NCBI RefSeq assembly: GCF_015223055.1
Contig: NZ_JADFBX010000014.1
Location: 62,001-126,000 of the forward strand
Source of the DNA: Pedobacter sp. MC2016-24
GTDB lineage: Bacteria; Bacteroidota; Bacteroidia; Sphingobacteriales; Sphingobacteriaceae
Direction of reading: 5' to 3'
DNA: 64,000 bases
Below are positions 35,594 to 43,183 of this stretch, in pieces (within the stretch, counting starts at the first letter, position 1; the number at the start of each line of letters is the position of its first letter). Below the pieces are notes generated by a model that was not told the DNA's origin, did not search any database, and saw only the letters and a list, made by a program, of their open reading frames with translations. Both the position numbers and the translations under genes were made by a program.

Positions 35594-36667
35594 TTAAAAT
35601 AGATCCAGCTGAATTTTCGGTACTTTAAACAGACTGGAATCCAGCTGGATTCTTTTTTCGTTCAAATGATTCAAGCGACAATGCAGTCTGAAACTATCCT
35701 GGATCATTTTAGAAATGCTTCCATCGCCACGCATCCGGTCGCCAAACCTACTGTCATTTACATTTCCACCATGGCAGGATTGGATCATGTGCCAGACTTT
35801 ATCAAACCTGTCCGGATAGTTTTTTCTTAACCAATCTTCAAATATACCACCGATAGCACCATTTAACCTGACTACTGTATAACCTGCGGCAATAGCACCG
35901 CAATTGGCTATGGTCTTGAGAATGGAAGGGATTTCATGATCGCTCAATCCAGGTACCAATGGGGCAACCATGACACCCATGGGGATACCTGCTTTACTCA
36001 TTTCTTCTACAATTTTAAGTCTTTGCTTTGCAGTGGTGGTTCTGGGTTCCATTTTTTGTCTAAGGTCTTCATTTAAACTGTTGATAGATACATAGGCCAT
36101 GCATAAGTTTAATTTAGCCATTTCCTGTAAAATGTCTTTATCCCTTAAGATTAGTGCATTTTTAGTGATCAGGCCGATGGGTTGCCGGTAGGCCAGGGCA
36201 ATCTCCAGCAATTGCCTTGTAATTCTGAATTTTCTTTCGGCGGGTTGGTAGCAGTCTGTATTTCCCGATAGGGATATGGTTTCGGCATTCCAGCTCTTTC
36301 TTTCCAGAAATTTCTTAAACAGTGCCGGGGCATCAGCTTTTACAATGATTTTTTGTTCAAAATCCAAACCAGCGCTAAAACCCCAATATTCATGTGCATT
36401 GCGCGCATAGCAATAGGTGCAACCATGTTCACAACCCTGGTAAGGGTTTAAGGAGTAAGCCATGCCGACATCAGGGCTTTCTACTTTATTGACAATAGAT
36501 TTTGACTTCCCATAAATGAATTTGGTTTTGTGAGTTTCCTGTTCCCAATCGTCAATTCCTTCCTGATGTTCCTGAACATAGTCATTTTTGGCAAAACGAT
36601 TGTGTGGGTTGAATTGGGCTCCACGACCTTTTAGGTAATTGTCCGGCTTTTCTTCATCTAATATCAT
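35594..36667 (-). CDS. PA0069-family radical SAM protein
   Basis: 357 residues. The cluster motif is C-EHG-C-TY-C in NPYQGCEHGCTYCYAR (about residue 80), followed by SLSGNTDCYQPAERKFRITR and the GLITKNALILRD strand. It belongs to the spore-photoproduct-lyase-like PA0069 group, whose reaction is unknown. Upstream on the same strand lies a carboxypeptidase-regulatory-domain gene, 44 nt away. The end of the protein repeats IQLD twice, and these repeats form the stem of a terminator for the convergent operon. Confidence 0.92.
   Translation of the reverse strand: MILDEEKPDNYLKGRGAQFNPHNRFAKNDYVQEHQEGIDDWEQETHKTKFIYGKSKSIVNKVESPDVGMAYSLNPYQGCEHGCTYCYARNAHEYWGFSAGLDFEQKIIVKADAPALFKKFLERKSWNAETISLSGNTDCYQPAERKFRITRQLLEIALAYRQPIGLITKNALILRDKDILQEMAKLNLCMAYVSINSLNEDLRQKMEPRTTTAKQRLKIVEEMSKAGIPMGVMVAPLVPGLSDHEIPSILKTIANCGAIAAGYTVVRLNGAIGGIFEDWLRKNYPDRFDKVWHMIQSCHGGNVNDSRFGDRMRGDGSISKMIQDSFRLHCRLNHLNEKRIQLDSSLFKVPKIQLDLF
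35603..35660 (+). terminator. Terminator of the four-gene operon, inside the convergent gene
   Basis: ATCCAGCTG (35603-35611) pairs with CAGCTGGAT (35642-35650), 9 bp with a 30-nt loop, followed by TCTTTTTTC. It starts 13 nt after the operon's last stop and lies within the last codons of the radical SAM gene on the other strand. Confidence 0.5.
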
Positions 36668-36711
36668 TAGTTAAAATTACTAATAATTTTAGTAAAAACA
36701 AATGTGGCTAT

Positions 36712-37947
36712 TTATTTTTTCTCCAGGGGGATATAGTCCATTGGAACCATATCGCCTACTTTTTCATAGGCCCAAAAACCTTCATACAACATTGCTCTCG
36801 GATCGTAAATACCACCACTTTCATAAAAGCGGATGTCACGGTGTGCCAGATTGGCTACTGAAATTTCGTAATCCGGTACATCAAGTGGACGGAAAATCCA
36901 GAAACTCGTTTTAGAATAAGCTAAGGATTCTCTTTCTTTTGTATAAATGATTGCCAATGCACCCGTGGCATCGAGCATTTTTAAATTGTTGTTATAGGTG
37001 TAAACCAGGTTCTGTGGCGAAATCTCCCGCCGGTCCAGCTGGTCTACATATCGGGGCATTTCTTCCTGTTTCCGCCAGAAAGCGATCATTGCTGTATCCC
37101 TGGCCATTGGATTTTTGGTGATGGCATTTGGTTTGGCCTGGCTTTTTAGCTGTGTCAGTTTTTTCTGAATGATGCTGTCAGGGTAGCGGTAAGGATTCGG
37201 AACCTTGATCATTTTGTTGATGATGAAACCTTCTTCCTTGCTGTTTCCGCGATATAGTGATCGGAAAAAATGCTGCGAAGAGCCATAGTAAGCGATTTCT
37301 CTTTTTTCAATGTATTTTTTCCGCGTTTCCCCACTGGATTTCAGCTCTTCAAAAAAGGGGTGGCCTGAAAAGTAAATGATGCGTGTTCTGGAGTTGTACT
37401 CAAAATTGTCGAGCATATATTTTAAACGATAACCCAATGCTTTATTTTCAATAATTAAAAACTGATCTGTTTGTATGGTCAATGTGCTTTTGGTGACATC
37501 ATAATCTATGTTCAGCACCTGGGGATTCACGATTTTACATTGTGCCGCATTGGGCGTGGTACCTATAAAAAACTCTTTAAACTGTTTGATGTATTTGGCA
37601 CGATTGGGATCGGCATGGATTACCACTTCATTTAAATGAACTGTACTTTCTTTCAAAACAAGATCTACCTGTACGGATTTATCCGAGATGATTACACTTT
37701 TGGAGAACGGTACATATCCGACCATTTGCACCAGTAGGTCATAACTTCCTGGTTGTAAATTGCTGATTTTAAAATTTCCGTTGATGTCGGCCACGGTGGA
37801 GATCTGGTAACCGCTTAAATAAATCCCTGCGCCTGGCAAGGTCTCTTTTTGGTCGCGTACTGTGCCGGTTATGGAGAACGAAGCTTGGGCGTAAGCATGA
37901 ATGCCAGCAAAGAGCGTAAACAGAAAGACCAACAGCTTTTTAATCAT
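36712..37947 (-). CDS. Secreted carboxypeptidase-regulatory-like domain protein
   Basis: 411 residues with a signal peptide (LLVFLFTLFAGIHAYAQ). The N-terminal 90 residues are a carboxypeptidase-regulatory-like domain (FSITGTVRDQKETLPGAGIYL, GNFKISNLQPGSYDLLVQMVGY) as found at the start of SusC proteins, but no TonB plug or barrel follows. The rest is a domain I do not recognise, with many charged and aromatic residues. Similar proteins in Bacteroidota are annotated only by the first domain. It is probably at the cell surface or in the periplasm. Confidence 0.85.
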   Translation of the reverse strand: MIKKLLVFLFTLFAGIHAYAQASFSITGTVRDQKETLPGAGIYLSGYQISTVADINGNFKISNLQPGSYDLLVQMVGYVPFSKSVIISDKSVQVDLVLKESTVHLNEVVIHADPNRAKYIKQFKEFFIGTTPNAAQCKIVNPQVLNIDYDVTKSTLTIQTDQFLIIENKALGYRLKYMLDNFEYNSRTRIIYFSGHPFFEELKSSGETRKKYIEKREIAYYGSSQHFFRSLYRGNSKEEGFIINKMIKVPNPYRYPDSIIQKKLTQLKSQAKPNAITKNPMARDTAMIAFWRKQEEMPRYVDQLDRREISPQNLVYTYNNNLKMLDATGALAIIYTKERESLAYSKTSFWIFRPLDVPDYEISVANLAHRDIRFYESGGIYDPRAMLYEGFWAYEKVGDMVPMDYIPLEKK

Positions 37948-38045
37948 GAAGGCGAATGTAATAAATCGTTGAGTTTTTATTAAAAATTAAAGAATTTTTT
38001 AGCAATTTTAACATTTGGGATCTTAGTCTCGTGGCAGATCTCCTT

Positions 38046-38053
38046 TATCTTTA
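38046..38053 (+). promoter_or_regulatory. Possible -7 box (TATCTTTA) for the stress protein
   Basis: TATCTTTA differs from TAnnTTTG only at the last base and lies 21 nt before the ATG at 38075. Confidence 0.35.
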
Positions 38054-38074
38054 CCCTTCACCAACATTGTCTTT

Positions 38075-38878
38075 ATGAGAAATATCGTGGCTGCAACTGA
38101 CTTTTCTGAAATCGCTGAGAATGCTGTAGCTTATGCAGCTGCGATCGCCAAACAGATCAATGCGAAATTGATTTTGTTCAATTCATTTGTTATTCCTTTT
38201 CATGCATCTAATACTTTATTACCTGCAGATGTGATTCAAAGACTTATGACTGAAAATGAAATCCGGCTGATAGAAAAAGCGTTCACGCTGTCTTATGCAT
38301 ACGATATTGAAGTTGACCATGAAACTTCATTTTCCTATCTGGAAAAGGACTTGAAAGGGCTCATTTTGGATTATGAAGCTGAATTACTGGTATTGGGGAT
38401 GCCTGAACGTACTTTGGAGCAGGATCTTTGGGGCAATAGGACAACAGGAGCAATTAAACGGCTCAAGGTACCTATTCTTGCTGTTCCGATGGGGGCTAAG
38501 TTTGAAGGTTCGAAAAGAGTGTTGTTTGCCTGTGATATGATCCAGGGTGTACCTCAACACATCATTTCAAGAATTAAGGAGGTTGTCACCACACTTGACG
38601 GGGAAATGGAAATATTTAGTGTAGATCAGAAAATTTCGGAAATGGATGGATTGACCTATGATTTGAATGAAGGACTGGAGGGAATACACTATTATTATAA
38701 AAATGTAGCTTCAAATTCGGTTATCCAGGAGATTGCTAAAGAAATAGAAGAATTTCGGGCAGATCTGTTAATCATGATCCCCAAGACCTATGGCTTTTGG
38801 GCATCAATGGTGCATCGCAGCAAAACAAGAGTTATGGCAGCAGGACTAAAAATACCATTATTGTCTATTCCAATATGA
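38075..38878 (+). CDS. Tandem universal stress protein (UspA family)
   Basis: 267 residues, two Usp domains in one chain as is common in Bacteroidota. The first opens NIVAATDFSEIAENAVAYAAAIAK and ends in LLVLGMPERTLEQDLWGNRTTG and VPILAVP. The second begins at KRVLFACDM and ends at LKIPLLSIPI. The glycine-rich nucleotide loop of the first domain is altered (GMPERT rather than G-x-x-G), so ATP binding is not certain. The role is cytoplasmic stress tolerance of unknown detail. It is transcribed alone. Confidence 0.9.
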   Translation: MRNIVAATDFSEIAENAVAYAAAIAKQINAKLILFNSFVIPFHASNTLLPADVIQRLMTENEIRLIEKAFTLSYAYDIEVDHETSFSYLEKDLKGLILDYEAELLVLGMPERTLEQDLWGNRTTGAIKRLKVPILAVPMGAKFEGSKRVLFACDMIQGVPQHIISRIKEVVTTLDGEMEIFSVDQKISEMDGLTYDLNEGLEGIHYYYKNVASNSVIQEIAKEIEEFRADLLIMIPKTYGFWASMVHRSKTRVMAAGLKIPLLSIPI

Positions 38879-39006
38879 TGATCTGCATGGTTATTGATAT
38901 AAATATGTCATTTCTGAGAACTGAGACTTGTTTTGTGCGTGGTTTATTTATCCATTGATTCAATTTTTAAACATTTTTTTTAAATATTTGTTTATAGAAA
39001 AATCAA

Positions 39007-40539
39007 ATGGTTAAAATAATTAGCGCTCCTATGAATTTATCCACCCAATTGAATCAGTTAAGAGCCTCCATTCTCTATAAAAGGGGGATTCAGGTGATCA
39101 CACCTTCAGATTGTAAAGCCATTTCCTTAGCCATTCAGACAGATTTTAAGAAGAATGTAAGTGAAACCACCATCAAACGTTTTTTTGGTTTTGCTTCGGT
39201 CAGTTACAATTTTTCCAGATATACCTTGATGGCCTTATCAGAGTATGCTTCTTCTTTTACTGTGGAGGGTGACCGTTCTGCTGCAGAAGACGCCTCCTGG
39301 ACGAAAGTTAGGGAAAGGGCTGCCCGTGTAGTCGCAGTTGCTTTGAAAGCCATGCAATACCGATCTGGGATCCCCATCAAGCAAACCATTGGAAGGTCAT
39401 TTGCTGCGCAGGATCTGCTTGACTTTTATGAAAGGGAGGAACGTTTGATGTGCTTCATTGCAAATAGTGGTTGTGGGAAAACGACACTTTTAAGCCATTT
39501 GGTCACAGATTGTTTTCTTGCCCCGGATGCTCCCTATTCCAATTCTACTGTTGTTTTTGTCAGAACACTCGATCTGTTTAAGCCCAATGGCTCTTTAGCG
39601 ACAGTGGAAGAGTATATTAAGCGAATTCTTGGGATTCCTGCACAAATGCACCTGATCAGTTATCTGGATCGTCAATGCCAGTTACAGGAGGGAAAGTTTT
39701 TTTTGATCTTTGATAATTTTACCGAACTGGTTTCTGAAAGGAGAATCAAAGATGAGCTTTTTGGTCAGATTGTGGATTTTCTTCAGACTTTAACCCGAAC
39801 GTCGGTTGTTAAAGTGATCATGAGTATGCGGCTTACTACCTGGACCAGGTTCTACGCATTGATGGGGGATGTAGATTTCCTGAAAAGCAATTGGTTTCGT
39901 GGCCATCATTATGATGAAGAAACCGGGTCTAATGTGCCCTTGTTAACCGAAACGGAGGTTAAGCAAATTGCCATGAAATCGGGATTGGTTCTTGCACTCA
40001 ATTCAAACCCAATGCTTTTGGAGCAGTTGAGATTTCCGATACATCTGCAGTTTTATCTGCAATTTAATGAGGAAGATCATCTGGAACAGTATCCTTCAGA
40101 CCTTATATTTTATGAGCTTATTTATCGGTTTATTCGTGAGAAAATCTATCAGAGTAATTATTATACGGAAAAACTGTTGCTGCTCAAACAATTTGTCCGG
40201 TTAACTGCTTACGGACATTTGCCTCATTTTGTGGCTAAAAAAGAGCTGACTGCAGGCCTAGACGAATTTAAAAATGCCTACGGCGAAATGATTTCAGACG
40301 GAATATTAACGGAGAAAAACAAACATGAAGACGGAATTGTGCATGAATATGTTGGATTTCTAAATCATGCAGTTTACCAATACTTTTTATTCATAGGTTT
40401 GTACGATGAGCTTAAAGATGACCACAATAACCTTCAATTGCGCATAAACGCATTGTATCCTGATTCACCTGTTAGATTTGCGTTGAGCCAGTGGACTGCC
40501 TGGCAACGACAGAAGTTACAACGATTTCCTAAAAGATAA
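39007..40539 (+). CDS. STAND/NACHT-like P-loop NTPase with N-terminal HTH-like region
   Basis: 510 residues, no membrane segment. The first 80 residues (ITPSDCKAISLAIQTDFKKN, SETTIKRFFGF) match an N-terminal region I recall from many Bacteroidota proteins and that looks like a helix-turn-helix. Walker A is ANSGCGKTT (about 152-160), Walker B is FFLIFDNFTE (231-240), and VIMSMRLTTW (about 270-279) is a sensor-1-like strand with Arg275. The C-terminal 230 residues are helical without recognised repeats. STAND proteins serve as signal switches, including immunity and transcription control. Its job here is unknown. Confidence 0.8.
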   Translation: MVKIISAPMNLSTQLNQLRASILYKRGIQVITPSDCKAISLAIQTDFKKNVSETTIKRFFGFASVSYNFSRYTLMALSEYASSFTVEGDRSAAEDASWTKVRERAARVVAVALKAMQYRSGIPIKQTIGRSFAAQDLLDFYEREERLMCFIANSGCGKTTLLSHLVTDCFLAPDAPYSNSTVVFVRTLDLFKPNGSLATVEEYIKRILGIPAQMHLISYLDRQCQLQEGKFFLIFDNFTELVSERRIKDELFGQIVDFLQTLTRTSVVKVIMSMRLTTWTRFYALMGDVDFLKSNWFRGHHYDEETGSNVPLLTETEVKQIAMKSGLVLALNSNPMLLEQLRFPIHLQFYLQFNEEDHLEQYPSDLIFYELIYRFIREKIYQSNYYTEKLLLLKQFVRLTAYGHLPHFVAKKELTAGLDEFKNAYGEMISDGILTEKNKHEDGIVHEYVGFLNHAVYQYFLFIGLYDELKDDHNNLQLRINALYPDSPVRFALSQWTAWQRQKLQRFPKR

Positions 40540-40556
40540 TAATAAGTAGTAATTGA

Positions 40557-40599
40557 AGTTTGGAATAATACCGCCATGATGACCGTATCATTCCAAACT
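40557..40599. terminator. Hairpin between convergent genes
   Basis: AGTTTGGAAT (40557-40566) and ATTCCAAACT (40590-40599) are perfect complements with a 23-nt loop, between the NTPase gene and the convergent small membrane protein. T-runs are weak. Confidence 0.5.
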
Positions 40600-40605
40600 G
40601 TGAAA

Positions 40606-40767
40606 TTACGATGCCCTGTTGATCACTTTAAGTAGAATAGCGATGACAGCAATGACCAATAAAATGTGGATCAAGCCCCCTGCACTTGGACCAAATCCGT
40701 TAAAGAAGAACCCGAATATCCATAAAAGGATCAGTACAACAGCAACCAAATAGAGTAAATTTCCCAT
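40606..40767 (-). CDS. Small two-helix membrane protein (lmo0937 family)
   Basis: 53 residues: MGNLLYLVAVVLILLWIFGF, a short turn with NGFGPSAGG, and a second hydrophobic helix (HILLVIAVIAILL) ending in KVINRAS. This matches the lmo0937 family of tiny inner-membrane proteins, often stress-induced in Bacteroidota. Start ATG at 40767 and stop TAA at 40606-40608. Its size makes it easy to miss. The 215 nt upstream, before the iron permease gene, show nothing I can name. Confidence 0.88.
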   Translation of the reverse strand: MGNLLYLVAVVLILLWIFGFFFNGFGPSAGGLIHILLVIAVIAILLKVINRAS

Positions 40768-40983
40768 GATTTTTTTATTTTAAGTTTATATAATAATCGT
40801 TAATGTTCGAGATCCACTAGGATGAAGATTAAACATCCTGAGGTCGATTAGTGATTAAACATCATTGGGTAAAAAATGTTTTGTTTCATTTTTTGTGAAA
40901 TAACCTTAATTAATTTATTAAACAAAGTGAAGCAAACGTTGTTAATGCTTTTAATTTTTTAATGATTTTTTCATCAACTAAAA

Positions 40984-41469
40984 ATGAGCATGAAATCTAA
41001 AGCACAAAATAAATTTGAAAATATTGCAACCCGGATCACCTGCTGGACCGGAAGCTCTATGGCTTTTGGAATTGCTGCAGGTGTTGTGCTGACATGGGTG
41101 ATTACCGGGCCCTTTTTTCATTATTCAGACACCTGGCAGTTGGTCATCAATACCGGCACGACCATCGTGACATTTTTAATGGTCTTTCTCATTCAGAAAT
41201 CACAGAACAAGGATGGAAAAGCCATTCAGCTGAAACTGAATGAGCTTATTGCAGCCAGCAGGCATGCCAGTAACCGTATGGTAGATATTGAAGATCTGAC
41301 TGAACTCGAACTTGATGTATTGCATAAATATTACGCTACACTTTCTGAAAAAGCTGAAGCTGATGATGATATTCACAAGTCGCATTCTATAGATCAGGCG
41401 AATCGACAAGCGGCAGATCAACGGTTGTCGCAACAAAAGAGCACAGATCATACCATTCATAAAAGTTGA
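40984..41469 (+). CDS. Low-affinity iron permease family membrane protein
   Basis: 161 residues. Family features: FENIATRITCWTGSSMAF at the start, two membrane helices (FGIAAGVVLTWVITGPFF and LVINTGTTIVTFLMVFLIQ), and the conserved tail QNKDGKAIQLKLNELIAA with EDLTELELDVL. The C-terminal 45 residues are polar and His/Gln-rich. The family is named after a yeast iron transporter, but iron transport by bacterial members is poorly shown. An FAD/NAD(P)-binding protein gene starts 7 nt after its stop. Confidence 0.88.
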   Translation: MSMKSKAQNKFENIATRITCWTGSSMAFGIAAGVVLTWVITGPFFHYSDTWQLVINTGTTIVTFLMVFLIQKSQNKDGKAIQLKLNELIAASRHASNRMVDIEDLTELELDVLHKYYATLSEKAEADDDIHKSHSIDQANRQAADQRLSQQKSTDHTIHKS

Positions 41470-41476
41470 TAACAAA

Positions 41477-43183
41477 TTGGAAAGTATAAAACGTATTGCC
41501 ATTCTTGGCGGTGGACCAAGCGGCTTATTTATGTTCAAACGTTTGTTGGAATCTGGCCAAACTGACCTGGAAATCCGCATATTTGAGCGAAAAAAGAAAC
41601 TAGGTGCTGGTATGCCTTACAGTGCTGATGGGGCGAATGATGAACACATCACCAATGTGTCGAGTAATGAAATTCCATTGCTTGTAACTACCCTGGAGGA
41701 ATGGGTTAAATCTGTACCTAAAGATACCTTGGACAAGTTTCACATCGACCCGAATCGATTTAATGAATATAAAGTCTTGCCCCGCTTACTTTTTGGTCAA
41801 TACCTGACGGCTCAATTCGACTTGCTGCAGAAGCAGGCCAGGGAGCTTGGAATTGATTATGAAGTATATTATAACACTGAGGTCACAGATATTATTGATA
41901 ACCCGGATCAGGAAACAGTGCTGATCGAGGTCAATGGAAAGGAACAAATCGAATTTGATCACGCCATCATTTGCATTGGCCACAACTGGCCACAGCATCA
42001 GGAAGGTAAGGTGCCAGGCTATTTCGATTCACCTTATCCGCCAGTTAAGCTAGCTTTAAAGTTAGATCATCCGGTAGCCATCAAAGGTTCTTCCTTAACA
42101 GCGGTTGATGCAATCAGAACCTTATCCAGATATAACGGGGCTTTTGATAAAGATGCTGATGGCAAGCTAACCTATCAATTGTACCCGGAAAGTGCAAACT
42201 TTAAATTGGTGCTCCACACCCGTAATGGCATGTTACCTGCCGTACGGTTTCATTTGGAAGATTCGCACTTGTCTAATGATGCATTGCTTACTGAAGCGGA
42301 AATTGCAGCGCATATTGCTCAAAACGATGGTTTCCTATCTTTAGATTATGTGTTTGAGCATGATTTTAAAGCCCCGATACAAGCGAAAGAGCCTGAGTTT
42401 TATGCACAGATTAAAGAGATGAAGCTGGAAGAATTTGTCGATGCCATGATGGCACTTCGGGAAAGTCTGGATCCTTTTCAATTGCTCAAAGCGGAGTATA
42501 AGGAGGCAGAACAGTCCATTCGTCGCCGGGAATCTGTATACTGGAAAGAGATGCTTGGGGTATTGAGTTTTGCTTTGAATTATCCCGCCAAGTACCTTTC
42601 TGCTGAAGATATGCAGCGATTGCAAAAATCGCTCTCTCCTTTAATTTCGATTGTTATTGCTTACATCCCGCAAAGTTCCAGCGAGGAGTTGCTGGCAATG
42701 CATCAGGCTGGCATGCTTGATCTGATCTCGGTAGGTGAAGATAGCGAAGTAGAGGCCGTTAGTGAAGGGGGTGCAACGTATCATTACACCGATGAAAATG
42801 GTGAAAAACAAGCTGTTTATTTTAAAACTTATGTCAACTGTGTAGGACAGCCACATATGGCTTATGCTGATTTTCCTTTTAAAAGTTTATTGAAAAATCA
42901 AACGGTGAGCCCTGCGAAGCTGAAGTTTCGATCGGCAGATGAAGGTCAAAAAGCTTTACAAGCCGGTCGGGCCGTTACGCAGGACGACCTTGGGGATTAT
43001 TATTTAACCGTACCAGGAATTGCCATCAATGATCATTTTCAGGTGGTGGATAGCTATGGAGCATTGAATGACCGTATTTATGTCATGGCTGTACCTTACA
43101 TCGGGGGATATAATCCCGATTATTCTGGATTGGATTTTAGTGAAGCTGCCTCTAAAGCAATTGTTAAAGGTTTATTTGTTTAA
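41477..43183 (+). CDS. FAD/NAD(P)-binding oxidoreductase-like protein
   Basis: 568 residues. The N-terminal dinucleotide loop is IAILGGGPSGLF, followed by FERKKKLGAGMPYS and NVSSNEIPLLV. A second binding strand is HAIICIGHNWP (about residue 168), and the end has YVMAVPYIGGYNPDYSGLDFS. It fits the FAD-NAD(P)-binding family seen in many genomes without an assigned reaction. The start is a TTG at 41477: the next ATG would remove the FAD loop. It is translationally close to the iron permease gene and shares its stop region with the convergent kinase gene (4-nt overlap). Confidence 0.85.
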   Translation: MESIKRIAILGGGPSGLFMFKRLLESGQTDLEIRIFERKKKLGAGMPYSADGANDEHITNVSSNEIPLLVTTLEEWVKSVPKDTLDKFHIDPNRFNEYKVLPRLLFGQYLTAQFDLLQKQARELGIDYEVYYNTEVTDIIDNPDQETVLIEVNGKEQIEFDHAIICIGHNWPQHQEGKVPGYFDSPYPPVKLALKLDHPVAIKGSSLTAVDAIRTLSRYNGAFDKDADGKLTYQLYPESANFKLVLHTRNGMLPAVRFHLEDSHLSNDALLTEAEIAAHIAQNDGFLSLDYVFEHDFKAPIQAKEPEFYAQIKEMKLEEFVDAMMALRESLDPFQLLKAEYKEAEQSIRRRESVYWKEMLGVLSFALNYPAKYLSAEDMQRLQKSLSPLISIVIAYIPQSSSEELLAMHQAGMLDLISVGEDSEVEAVSEGGATYHYTDENGEKQAVYFKTYVNCVGQPHMAYADFPFKSLLKNQTVSPAKLKFRSADEGQKALQAGRAVTQDDLGDYYLTVPGIAINDHFQVVDSYGALNDRIYVMAVPYIGGYNPDYSGLDFSEAASKAIVKGLFV

